Assembly (NCBI GenBank): GCA_022539475.1
Contig: VCMS01000110.1
Location: 1-64,000, forward strand
DNA: 64,000 nt
Direction of reading: 5' to 3'
Source of the DNA: Gracilaria domingensis
Lineage: Eukaryota; Rhodophyta; Florideophyceae; Gracilariales; Gracilariaceae
In this document: positions 20,576 to 30,029 of the stretch, one piece after another
Layout of the letters: every line of letters starts with the position of its first letter
How positions within the stretch are numbered: position 1 is the first letter of the stretch
Notes under the pieces: model-generated
The model's input: the letters and a program-made list of their open reading frames with translations, nothing else
Database searches by the model: none
What the model was told of the DNA's origin: nothing
Translations under genes and position numbers: made by a program

Positions 20576-20638
20576 AACTGGTTCACGACAACATATCATC
20601 CCCAGAGTAATGGGCAGGTTGAACGCTTTAACCTCACT

Positions 20639-22597
20639 ATGCTCAATGCATTACGGACATTTGTTCCCGAGCATCCGTCGGAATGGGATCAATACACCGA
20701 TGTGGTGACATATGCCTACAATACGCAGGTTCATCGCACTACTCAGATCTCGCCGTTCGAGCTTGTGCTATCACGCGTTCCACCTTCGGTGGCTATTGAG
20801 CCACAGCCAACTTTGGATAAGTTTCCCTCGCCCCGTCTACACCGGGACGCCTCGAAGGACTGGGTAAAGAACATTATTCCTAACGTTAGGCAAAACATTG
20901 ATAAGGCACAAGCCGCCTACAAGCAAAATTTCGACGCACGAGTGCGAAAGAATGCCCCTCAGATCAAGGAAGGTGACCACGCCTTCCTACGGAAGGAGTA
21001 TTATAACCCGGAAAAGGAGAAGAGGCACAAGCTCTCTGCTATCGCGGACGGCCCCTACAGGGTTATTTCTGTTACCGATACAACGGTTGTCCTCGATATC
21101 GAGGGGGAGCACAAGCGGTTTTCGCGGGATCGCGTAACGCCTGCGTCTAAGCCTGTTTCTCAGGAAAAGCAACCGGCAACGACGGACAGCACTACGCCTA
21201 CTGTGGAACAAGCCGCAACAGCGGGAGAGCGCACTTCGTTGTCGGTATTGCCGCATCCTAATCGCAGATTTGCCGATTTACCAGACAAGCCGGAATCTTA
21301 CCAGTCAGCCTCGCCTGCCGCCCACGTCCACACGCGGATACTGGCCCCTGAAGGGATACTCACCACCGCCCCCGACGCTCCAACTGAGGAGGGGGAGGAG
21401 GTAAGTCGTTCGATTTCATTGTCGCCATCGTCGACGGAATCGCCTTTGCAGGCTTCTGTTTCGCACGAGCGCACGACGTCGCGCGACTCGCAGCCGGAAA
21501 CCCGGAATGAACAGGACGACGCGCAGGTACCGCGCAAGCCTCAAGAGGAGAAGCAACGTTCGCAGGCCCGAGAACGGGAGCACAGAACCGATGTGGTAAG
21601 GGATTCGTTGCCGGAAAGCCGGAAGAGTCGCACAGGTTTGCTGAGGCCTTCGGAGAAGGACGCCGCTCCGTTGACGATCGAAGCCGGAAGACCGGAAGGA
21701 GAGAAGTTAGTGAAGAAAGACCGTGCTGTTACGGCAGACCCGACTTCGGGAGATTTTGGTGCAGCACCAAGTGCCGAAGCCGTCGAAAATAGGTACTTAA
21801 CCACCAGTGTGGCAAGCAGTCAAGCCACAGAAAGTGGACAGCACTCAAGCACCGCCGACGAGCGCACGGCTCGCCAAGTGTCGAGCCCCGTGGGAGATCC
21901 GCCTCCAACCGAGGATTACAGTGCAAAAGCCGGGCACGTGCCAGCCACGGGCCTGGCGCCGCCTAAAACCGGTTCAGAAAATTCCGAGTTTGAATCGGCT
22001 CTTGACAGCCATGCAAAGGCGCAGCTGTCGCAAACCGCAGTGCGCGGCGAACCGTCGCCACGGCATGCGCCAGAACACCACTCGCTGTCACACCGCGTTG
22101 CGGACCGTTCACCGTCGCAACGGGAGATTATGCCGGAACGCCAGAAGCTCGCCATTCGGGAAGAACGAAGTCCGTTTACAGCCCAGCAGCATGGGAAGAA
22201 GAACCAGGAAACTGGGAACCTGACAGTCAGAAAAACACCATGGTCAACGTCGCCTTTGCCTGGTGTGCAGGATATGTTGCCGTCAGGACGGAAGCCACCT
22301 ACATTTGACGATGCCCACGACGGGAACAGGAGCGATGACGCCTCGAAAGAGGATTCCTCGACCAAGCCGCATCCTGAGCGGAAGGTCCTCGATGAGGAAT
22401 ATGTTATCGACCGTCTAGTAAGTCACGGCTACGCCCCTGACGGGGAACTACCGTATCGAGTCCGTTGGTACGGCTATGCCTCTTCAGAGGATACGCACGA
22501 GCCTATCGAGCACTTGCCTCGCTCGAAGGTCTTGCAGTACCACCGTCGCACACGGACACCGATACCGGCTAGGCTGGACAAGGCCCAAGGGGGTTGA
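20639..22597 (+). CDS. Integrase C-terminus, long linker and chromodomain
   Basis: 652 residues in the same frame as 20324-20575. The first part is the integrase tail (YAYNTQVHRTTQISPFELV, then KEGDHAFLRKEYY and DGPYRVISV). About 370 residues of Ser/Glu/Arg-rich, probably disordered, sequence follow. The last 60 residues are a chromodomain (VIDRLVSHG, YRVRWYGY, THEPIEHLPRSKVL) with the aromatic and acidic residues expected. Chromodomains steer chromovirus integration to methylated histone H3. The very long linker is unusual. Confidence 0.88.
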   Translation: MLNALRTFVPEHPSEWDQYTDVVTYAYNTQVHRTTQISPFELVLSRVPPSVAIEPQPTLDKFPSPRLHRDASKDWVKNIIPNVRQNIDKAQAAYKQNFDARVRKNAPQIKEGDHAFLRKEYYNPEKEKRHKLSAIADGPYRVISVTDTTVVLDIEGEHKRFSRDRVTPASKPVSQEKQPATTDSTTPTVEQAATAGERTSLSVLPHPNRRFADLPDKPESYQSASPAAHVHTRILAPEGILTTAPDAPTEEGEEVSRSISLSPSSTESPLQASVSHERTTSRDSQPETRNEQDDAQVPRKPQEEKQRSQAREREHRTDVVRDSLPESRKSRTGLLRPSEKDAAPLTIEAGRPEGEKLVKKDRAVTADPTSGDFGAAPSAEAVENRYLTTSVASSQATESGQHSSTADERTARQVSSPVGDPPPTEDYSAKAGHVPATGLAPPKTGSENSEFESALDSHAKAQLSQTAVRGEPSPRHAPEHHSLSHRVADRSPSQREIMPERQKLAIREERSPFTAQQHGKKNQETGNLTVRKTPWSTSPLPGVQDMLPSGRKPPTFDDAHDGNRSDDASKEDSSTKPHPERKVLDEEYVIDRLVSHGYAPDGELPYRVRWYGYASSEDTHEPIEHLPRSKVLQYHRRTRTPIPARLDKAQGG

Positions 22598-23101
22598 GCA
22601 CCTACAACTCAATTAAGCACAGCCGTCTCAGACGGAATATACCGCCTCATGCGGATAATATTGCATTACGCAAGGATATGATGCTTCAAGCGGATGCAAC
22701 TAAGTTAAGTTGAGATCAATAAGCCCCCTTAGGCGGAACAAGCCGCTCAATGCAGACAGCTTCAAGCTGGGAACACACGCCGCAAAATGCGGAGGCCACT
22801 TACAGTGGAGAAGAAGATGAAGAAGAACGAAGCCTAAGAAGAAGGAGAAGAAGCCAGGATACTGGAAGGAAGACTAAAAAGTTTTATCGCTACACCCGCT
22901 TGTGCGGAAAAGCTACCCCCCCCTCTTGTGGGCCATTCGCAACAGCCTCAAACGAGGTATTGCCCACTGAGAAGGGGGAGAACAAGACGAAAAGAGTGAG
23001 CCAAGCCAGCAAGGCTGGAGAAGTTTACCTCTAACTCTGCCCTTCATCATCGGGGCCTATCGCGGACTACCGTAGCCCGTCAGGGATCGCGAGCCGAGGA
23101 G
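22598..23101 (+). repeat. Hairpin-rich 3' untranslated region
   Basis: Between the chromodomain stop and the antisense ORF. Short inverted repeats follow each other about every 15-25 bases: 22623-22635 (CCGTC tca GACGG), 22642-22654, 22661-22673, 22683-22691, 22757-22769, 22780-22792 and 22796-22808; then 22896-22907, 22946-22957 and 23006-23018 (CCAGC aag GCTGG). A 60-base purine-rich tract separates the two groups. No convincing gene here. Confidence 0.6.
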
Positions 23102-23890
23102 TTACGCGCCGGACGGCCCAGCATCTGGGGTGCCCCCACTACCGGGAGCCCCGGAGAAGCGCTGTGCCGTTATCGCTTGCAACTCCCACTCGTCGGTCAC
23201 CGTATCGGGAATGGCCACTCCCACGCTTCGGAGGAAGTCGCGAATGACCGCCGCTCGCGGAGTGAGAGAGCAACTGCCGCCCCCGGCGGATGCTACGTCC
23301 TGAGACGACGGGCTGGTCGGATCGGGAGCCGCTACAGCGGGTGGGACAACAACCACGACTTCGTCGTAGTCGCCCATAGCTCCGGGCACCGGTACAACCT
23401 CCACGCTTACTGGGCTCCCCTCATCCATGGGGCTCCCTCCCTCAGTAGGGTCATCACCGTCATCATCGAGGTATACGAACCCACGCGGGTGCCCATCTGG
23501 GATATGGCGCTCCTCTCGGCGGCGACCAGCCGCCTCAGCGGGATCAATTATCTCCCAAATCCACGGGTCCAAGTATACGAAGTCGCCGGCATTGACGTTC
23601 CGTCCGGGAGAACGGTCCGACTGCCGACGAACCCCGTCAGAAACCTGACTAGCAGGCACCTCATTCCAGTCAACCTGATCAATGACGTCCACCAACGCGG
23701 TGGCTTCGCGCGCATTGCGGAGCGAGCCGAGCACTTCGGAGATATCCAACGCTCGGATCGCTTGCCGGATGAGCTCCGGGATGAACCAAACCCGGTACGA
23801 ATCGTATGCCTCGATGAGGAGAAAAGCCGCAACGCGGACGGTGCATTCCGTTGCCAGGATGCTCCACAGACCGCGAGGCGGATCGTTCAT
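23102..23890 (-). CDS. Antisense ORF, C-terminal part (unknown)
   Basis: 262 residues opposite to gag-pol, starting MNDPPRGLWSILATE. Composition is protein-like: a hydrophobic/amphipathic helical N-terminal 100 residues, a Tyr/Asp-rich middle (DFVYLDPWIWEIIDP), then a Pro/Gly/Asp-rich low-complexity tail. It is in the same frame as the ORF at 23987-24907, with no stop in the 96 bases between. The two are best read as one gene split by a single TGA at 23987. I do not recognise a domain. Some plant gypsy lineages carry antisense ORFs in this position, but homology is not claimed. Confidence 0.6.
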   Translation of the reverse strand: MNDPPRGLWSILATECTVRVAAFLLIEAYDSYRVWFIPELIRQAIRALDISEVLGSLRNAREATALVDVIDQVDWNEVPASQVSDGVRRQSDRSPGRNVNAGDFVYLDPWIWEIIDPAEAAGRRREERHIPDGHPRGFVYLDDDGDDPTEGGSPMDEGSPVSVEVVPVPGAMGDYDEVVVVVPPAVAAPDPTSPSSQDVASAGGGSCSLTPRAAVIRDFLRSVGVAIPDTVTDEWELQAITAQRFSGAPGSGGTPDAGPSGA

Positions 23891-23986
23891 GAAGTACGAG
23901 CCTATGTAAGTTAGGCAGGGCGGTCGTTCTACGTGACACCTTCGTGGGACTTCGACCGCAGGCCAGAATGACAGCAGCGGCAGGTA

Positions 23987-24799
23987 TCACCCAGTATGGG
24001 AGTGACGCGCGATGCGCTCCACCTCCGTGCACTGGTACGGCACCAGTACCCCGAAGCGTGAACGCCATTTCCTCTCGAATCGGAGGCCGTCATGAAATTG
24101 AGACCGTCCAGGACGGCGAAGGAACCGGAACTCGGCGCGAAGAATGGGCCGCGCCCACAGGATCAACTCCTGCTGCGGCTGAACGGTGTCCGAATATCGG
24201 TCAGTTTCGTCCAACGCGATCGCTAGATGGTCGCCGTAGCTGACCTTGCCGAAAGTTCGGTAACGTGCCACGTCATACTGGTACTGTGCCGGCACCGGAT
24301 GTTCATTTGGAGCTCGGAAGTGTCGCGCGTACCCAATCCGGGCCATCTCATTGCGAGCGAACTGTCTCGTCTCGTTTCGACCTACAAACAGGTAACTCGG
24401 TATAACCGCAACGCGGGCGATCCAGTCCCATGAACGGGTAACGTCAGCAGGAAGCCCACCAGGGAGTTGACCGTCGACAGCGTACGAGTCGACGAGCTCG
24501 GTATCCCGAACGGCCTCGGCGTCGAGCAAGGGAGCCTGGGCGAAAAGGAAACTGTGCTGGTGCGGATCCCCGATGCGTAACGCGCCTGCGGTAGGCCACC
24601 CACCCAGCGTAGCTAGCATCTCGGCGTTGAACCAATCCCATACGGGCGCGGGACCAGCCTGAGCTGGAGCGTGATCCTGTCCGGAACAGCCCGGTTGAGA
24701 GGCAGCCGCTGACAGCGGAAAGAGAACAGACCGGTACGGCGGGTTGGACGCTTGCATACGTGCCGTCGAGGACGGAGGGCCGTTCGCTTCGTTGGACAT
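23987..24799 (-). CDS. Antisense ORF, N-terminal part (unknown)
   Basis: It lies between the pol end and the 3' LTR, on the opposite strand. I start it at the ATG at 24799 (MSNEANGPPSSTARMQ), not the earlier ATG at 24907, because TATATAAG at 24893-24900 would place transcription start between them. From 24799 it is 270 residues: a Pro/Ala/Ser-rich N-terminus, then a well-composed region (YLFVGRNETRQFARNEMARIG, RAEFRFLRRPGRSQFHDG). It ends at TGA 23987, after which the same frame stays open into the 262-residue ORF. Function unknown; long sense-free composition argues for past selection. Confidence 0.6.
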   Translation of the reverse strand: MSNEANGPPSSTARMQASNPPYRSVLFPLSAAASQPGCSGQDHAPAQAGPAPVWDWFNAEMLATLGGWPTAGALRIGDPHQHSFLFAQAPLLDAEAVRDTELVDSYAVDGQLPGGLPADVTRSWDWIARVAVIPSYLFVGRNETRQFARNEMARIGYARHFRAPNEHPVPAQYQYDVARYRTFGKVSYGDHLAIALDETDRYSDTVQPQQELILWARPILRAEFRFLRRPGRSQFHDGLRFERKWRSRFGVLVPYQCTEVERIARHSHTG

Positions 24800-24892
24800 C
24801 GCGGGAGGGCTCGTGATGGCGTGGTTCGCTACTGACACCAGAGGTGTTGGTGGCTCCGAACAGTTCTCTGCCGACCAGTCTTGGGAGACTTC

Positions 24893-24900
24893 CTTATATA
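24893..24900 (-). promoter_or_regulatory. TATA box for the antisense gene
   Basis: TATATAAG on the minus strand, about 95 bases before the ATG at 24799, which leaves room for a short 5' leader. It lies only 60 bases from the 3' LTR, in a GC-rich context. Confidence 0.5.
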
Positions 24901-24947
24901 CGTCCATCGTGAGGCGTGTCGAGCCGACGGAGTCGGTGTCTCAGCCT

Positions 24948-24960
24948 GAGAAGAGGAAGA
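24948..24960 (+). other. Polypurine tract of chromodomain gypsy
   Basis: GAGAAGAGGAAGA directly abuts the TG of the 3' LTR, the expected plus-strand primer. Confidence 0.85.
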
Positions 24961-25823
24961 TGTAGAGCAAAACGCCCTTGTGTGGGGATGCACCGAGGTG
25001 CTTTTCATAGTTTGTTGATCCGTTACCGGCTTCGACACCTCAGGTTATGAGAGGCTACTGTGGTAGTGGCCCTAATTTGGGGTATGGCTAGGAAGGGTAG
25101 TATTTCTGCACACGTGTGCTAAGTTGGCCCGATAGCGGGAGCGCCGTGGCAAGTCTGCCACGGTTGCACACCTGTAGTGTATTGGCCGGCATTGCCGGGT
25201 AGTTAGATATTTCAATTGATGTTTTCAAGTGCCGTACATAAGTGGCAGCACTTCCCGCTACTGTACGGGAAGTAAACCTCAACGAGGCCTTTGGCTCTGA
25301 TCTTCTTGCCGCTTGCGCACGGTCACAAGCCCTATCGTGGAGAATACCGCCGCAGTCCCGGACCGATCAACCAACCTCCGTCTCTGAGGAGTACTAATCC
25401 GTCGTCACGGCACTTTTGTTATCTATTTTATTGTCCTTATTTCCGTCTTACGTCTTTCGCTACTCTGCCCTACATTGTAGGTTTGACCCAGTAGTCTCGG
25501 GACTTATTCCCGTTATCTCGAGTCAGTGCTCCGCAGTGCGGCTCGCTTGCAAATCTCTTGTAGTCCCATACCGTTAGAATGGGTACCTTCACTCGCTGTG
25601 GCTCGCCGGAACCATCCGGATACCTACGCCGATTCTACCCCCCCCCCTCACCTCCGACTGCACGCCCAGATCGGGGCCACCCGGATTTACACCCGGCTCG
25701 TGTTGGCCCTATCGGAGGGTTCTGTCACTGCGCCTACCACTGTAGGGAGCAAAGTTTGAACACCCCTGTCGGTGCTCTTTCGCGACGCGGCTGTTGTTCT
25801 CCCGTCACCGGGTTTTCACCACA
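24961..25823 (+). repeat. 3' LTR of chromodomain gypsy
   Basis: 863 bp, TGTAGAGCAA...TTCACCACA. About 17 substitutions and small C-run indels relative to 14234-15093. Confidence 0.94.
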
Positions 25824-25828
25824 CAGAG
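25824..25828. repeat. Target-site duplication, right copy (CAGAG)
   Basis: Matches 14229-14233. Confidence 0.92.
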
Positions 25829-27539
25829 AGCACCAGTCCGTACAGTGAATGAACGTTGGCAGTCGCGGCTATAGCAGAATAGCAGTGGCAGCATCAGTTT
25901 GGGCAACGAGAACCAACAGTATTATGGTGCAGAAACAGCAGGGCTGTGAGCTTGGCGCGTGGCGGCGAGAGATGACGCGACGAGTGGTCGCGGCCAGCCG
26001 GAGCTTCCCACGCACTTTCAGTGGCGCGCGGGAGCGGCGCTTTCTATAGCGCGAAGGATCGACGAAGGAAATCGACTGTAACAGGTGGTTACAGAATAGA
26101 CCATAGATGGCAGCGACGGGGGCCGAAGACAGAGTACACAATGTCGCCGTGCTAGGCGACGGCGCGGAACGCGAAAACCATAGTTATGCATGCGCCAGGA
26201 GCGCTAGGGTGTCGATGTCGCAAGTAGAACCATTGTGTTACTGTCGCAGACGCATGAGTGTCTGGTAAATAGACAAACACAGAAAACCCTAGTGCTGCGT
26301 TTGCATGGAATGCAAACGCGCAGCTTACGTTCCGCCTCCCTCACCTCACGTTGGTGAGGCTCAAATCCGCCTCCACACTTCTGTCAGATACACACTTCTT
26401 TGCACCCTAGCACTTACTATATTAAACGTTTGTCAGAGAATTGCAATGATTCTTGCTAGAAAAGAATTTTTAAGCACATTTTTGCTAACAAATTGCTGTT
26501 CTATTTGCTACAAGACAGTCCAGAGTGTGTCCGTCACTTCTAAAGACTTGTGGCAAACTATTGGTGTGAGTGGTTTTGCAACAAAACGGAAAGAAAATAA
26601 CACTTTTGCTTGAAGGCGTCTCGTCTGCAGAAGAGCAGAAAAACTTTACTTTTACTTACTTCTATGACGGTATTGAACATGGAAGAGCTGAAAGAGGGTA
26701 CATGGACGAGCTCTTCCAGTTGGAAGAGCTCTTCCATGTAGCCTATTCCAGGACAAACCCTACATGGAAGATATCTCTTCCATGTATCTGACAAGGGTTA
26801 ATGGTTGACATTGAACGACAAACTTACTCGCCTGCTAAGAGCAATCGCCTGTTTTTCGTTCATACTGTGAATCGCATATGCTTCCCATTACAGAATATTT
26901 ACAAAGGCATTCTAGAATGTTCTCTAAGGATCTACAAATACCTGAAACTATGTAGAATGTTCTAGAAGGCACTACAAATCTCGTTTTATTTGTTGTCGAT
27001 GTGCAATTTCTCCATTTAAGAAGCACATACGCTTTTAGATGTTTCTGAATGACTTGGTTAGAAGTCTTTGGACTAATATGTAAATTAGAGAAGCTTCCTA
27101 ACAAATTTTAAGAAAAGAATGAATGGCAAGCAGATTCAGAAAAGGAAGTATTAAGGCATTAGTAAGACAATTGGTTGTCTACAATAATCTTGAAGGTCGT
27201 TGAAAATTATAAAGCGTTAAAATTGTGTATACAATTTCTGATCCTCAACAAAAGTATAATCAATGATAATGGCCGTCTTTATAAGCCATGTGGCATTAAA
27301 TAAGATACTTTTTCAATCCTCTAGAAAATCAACAACGAATTACACATGCACATAAAACAAAACACCTGCTAGTCAACCATAGCCTTTATTTTTCCATTTG
27401 GCTTCTCTTTAGTACCATGCGCATCCCTCAATGTACAATTTTTCTCTCTTGACCCCTTTGTAGTTTCTGCCTTAAGTTTCTGCTTTTATTTCTTCCTTTT
27501 TGCCTACATCCAGAAGTTGGCTTTAATTATATCTGCTTA
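25829..27539. other. Spacer with a palindrome cluster
   Basis: No gene recognised. At 26721-26736 lies a perfect 16-bp palindrome, TGGAAGAGCTCTTCCA. At 26761-26786 an 11-bp inverted repeat, TACATGGAAGA/TCTTCCATGTA, has a 4-base loop. The same GAGCTCTTCCA core also occurs at 26708-26718. The rest is AT-rich. Confidence 0.6.
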
Positions 27540-27735
27540 TTATTTGCGAGCTCTTGTGTAGAGTTTAGCGCGAACTTTCCGTGTTTGGAATAGAACTCGC
27601 ATTTGAAGTATGGCCCGGGTTTCAGCCGTTTCATTTCGAGTCTGTGTCTGATGTTTAACACGGCCTTTACCTGATTCCTTCCGAGTTCGTGTCTGAAGCT
27701 TGGCACGGACTTGAGTCGTTTAATACTCAAGCCTT
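27540..27735. repeat. Degenerate tandem repeat in a relict LTR
   Basis: About four diverged units of roughly 50 bases, sharing cores like CGAGTTCGTGTCTGAAG and CACGGCCTTT. It lies just upstream of the relict LTR end at 27891 and is probably part of that LTR. Confidence 0.5.
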
Positions 27736-27789
27736 CGTCTGGAGTTGATGTGAGCTTTTGCCATTGCTACTTTGATTGTTCTTCTTGTG

Positions 27790-28060
27790 CAATACAACCC
27801 ATTTTTATTCTTCGTTGGTACCCTTCAGTATTTCTGCTTTCTGTTAGGTTTGTCACCACCCGCCTCATTTAAGATAAAACTTATGTCCACAAGGTACCGT
27901 CAGCAGGTCCATGTGCCGCGTGAAGCTATTATGTCATTCAACGGATGTTCCTGGATATCAGGAAGTTCCTGTTCTACTTCAAGAACGTTGCTACTTCTGG
28001 CATTGAGGACGCTGATCGAGCTCTGAAGCTTCTTGGGAAAAGCATAACCAGCAGAGCGAT
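27790..28060 (+). pseudogene. Relict LTR end, primer site and gag start of a related gypsy
   Basis: The LTR-end block GGTTTGTCACCACCCGCC is followed by TGTCCACA (LTR end at 27891). Then comes a diverged primer site (AGGTACCGTCAGCAGG) and a gag start at 27931 (ATGTCATTCAACGG) matching the young gypsy's gag at 3083. Translated in shifting frames it matches gag residues such as RKFLFYF and LKLLG, with frameshifts from the first codons. It is an old member of the same family. Confidence 0.75.
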
Positions 28061-29379
28061 AGAACCCTCATGACGTGATGCACTTTTCGCACCGCCCTTC
28101 TTCCGTTTTGCCCCTACCAAGTCTAAGGTAGACATTGTTCGTGGCCTACGCTGAAAGCTCACTGCTGCAGTCATCCGTTCTCTTTCACATGATGAATCTC
28201 TCTGAATCAAGCTAACTGTGTCAAGGCGACGCCATACTACTGCTTCTCCTTCTGTCGTGCTCGGGCTCATTGACACATGCTGAAGCATGCCCTAAATGTC
28301 CAAGCTTTGATGATTTGAGGGACTAGACGCACTCTTCGTGCGGTTCAAATGACGAAATCAGTGTCGCAAACGGCATTACTTTGCAAACTGTACTTGCCAC
28401 TTCACAGCTCATCAAACCGGGAACCACCTGTAACTTTGGCATCATCATCTACGCTGAAGCGCCCGGTTTCCTCTCCAGATTATTTAGTATCACACTGCTG
28501 CCACCGAACCAAGTTTAACACCAGTGGAATTGGACCGAGTGGACCTACCTTTAACGTTGATATGCTCCACAGCTGGATCGGCGTGGGCTCCAGAATTGAT
28601 GGGCTAGGTCCCATTGGCATCCGGAGGGTTCACTACAACGGCTTTAAGGCTTCTAGTTTTCTAACGCCAATCTGTCTTACCAAACTGAGCAGTGAGAGGC
28701 TTCCGCCTTTTGGCCACCCGAGGAGTTTCCTTGGACATGGCTACTTTCTATAAACAGCTCATCATGACGGAAGACACCCCATACACCAAGGAAGACAGAA
28801 TTGTCGCCTCCAGACAACAAGTTGTTGGCATACGGTGATACCGTCTTGTTACATTCCGGATGGTTGAATCTTCTGGATGGACCAAAACTCAATCTTTCGA
28901 GCTACATTGGTGTGGAACCTGGTCCCGTGATTTCTGGTCCTTTAATTGTGTGGTAACTTACGTTTGCGTTTCTACTGTCGCGTCCAGCACCTCACGTGAG
29001 ACTACGCTGATTTTCTTCAGCACACTTGTAAATTTCTCCTCTCGCTCATACGACAAGCATGTGTGACTATACACTCTTCGTCTCACTTTGAATTCTACTC
29101 TTGCACTACATTATCGCACGCATTTTATGGCACAGTCCCTGTCTCGTGATCGACCTTTCTCAACATGATTTTCTTTTCTTTGGCCTTCTGATACTGGACT
29201 TCCTAGCCATACAGTTTCTTGGTGGTGACTGGCTTCTCATTCTTCGGGGAACCTCTAATAATTTCGCTACGGTGAATTGACGTCAAGTCTACGACACGGC
29301 TGGCTCGGGTTGGCTTTACAAAGGCGATTGCGTCCGCGAGATCACGCTTACCTAAGTAGGATTGCTAACTAACTGTGTA
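28061..29379. other. Unresolved sequence, possibly decayed gypsy interior
   Basis: Open stretches exist (28349-28753 plus, 28860-29066 plus), but none shows a family I recognise. The position downstream of a gag remnant suggests decayed internal sequence. Confidence 0.35.
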
Positions 29380-29627
29380 CCCGTGGTGCACTCCCGCAGG
29401 GGCCCGTACACGTGGCTAATCCAGTGTCAGGCACCTCAGGTGCACCAATTATCCTCCCGTACTATGCACACACAAGGTTGTGTCACACGCGCGTCTACCC
29501 AGCGGTAACAGCCAGCAATGACACCCCTGATTACAGGTAAAAATCTGGAAAAGCCATCCAAAAGTAACCTCCAAAATTGGGTCCCACTCATACATTGAGA
29601 GTGGATCCTCCTATACTCACCCCTGCT

Positions 29628-29635
29628 TATATAAG
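29628..29635 (+). promoter_or_regulatory. TATA box candidate
   Basis: TATATAAG, followed by a pyrimidine-rich leader (CTCTCTCTCTCT) and the small ORF at 29883. Confidence 0.4.
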
Positions 29636-29882
29636 TAGCATCTACCCGATTAACACGCGATTCCGAGTTGCTCTACACACGCTCTTGTTGTTCCTGGCAC
29701 AATTGTTTACTTTTGTTGGTGTTGACGTCTCTCTCTCTCTCTTGCAAATACGTTTTATACATCTAGAGGAGGACTTTTAGGTCGCGTTTCCTGTGCCGCG
29801 GAGGGTGACGGGTGTCCAAACGGGTCCGGTACAGCGGTTTCCCACACTTCCCACGGTAGTGAGGGTAGCGGCAGGTGCGCAG

Positions 29883-30029
29883 ATGGAGCCGGAGGAGCCG
29901 GAGGTTGAGATTGTGCCAATTCGTACGAGCGCGGAGATTCAGGCTGGTCTTCGAAGTGGTAGCTTGGACGAGGTGGGGTTCGGAATTGAGAGCGTTCTGC
30001 CGCACGTGGTGATGGATGCGTTAAAATAG
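29883..30029 (+). pseudogene. Small ORF, broken (unknown)
   Basis: ATG at 29883 opens an acidic protein start (MEPEEPEVEIVPIRTSAE) that stops at a TAG at 30027. The same frame then stays open with protein-like sequence (TRLLSLEHALLSARAWLRL) to about 30155. It looks like a decayed small gene of the retroelement; no homology recognised. The TATA box at 29628 could have served it. Confidence 0.4.

Larger units (their letters stand above)
14234..25823 (+). mobile_element. Complete chromodomain Ty3/gypsy element with antisense genes
   Basis: It is 11,590 bp, bounded by 860- and 863-bp LTRs with TG...CA ends and a 5-bp duplication CAGAG. The internal order is primer-binding site, gag, protease, RT, RNase H, integrase, long disordered linker, chromodomain, hairpin-rich region, antisense ORFs, polypurine tract. 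I count about 17 substitutions between the LTRs, roughly 2 percent, so it is older than the left element. Pol carries two frameshifts and two stops, gag has a stop, and one integrase catalytic Asp is changed, so it is non-autonomous now. Confidence 0.95.

Noticed and set aside
22750-23034. 94-codon plus-strand ORF in the chromovirus 3' region
   Set aside because: Composition is driven by the GA-rich tract and hairpin motifs; no domain and no separate signals.
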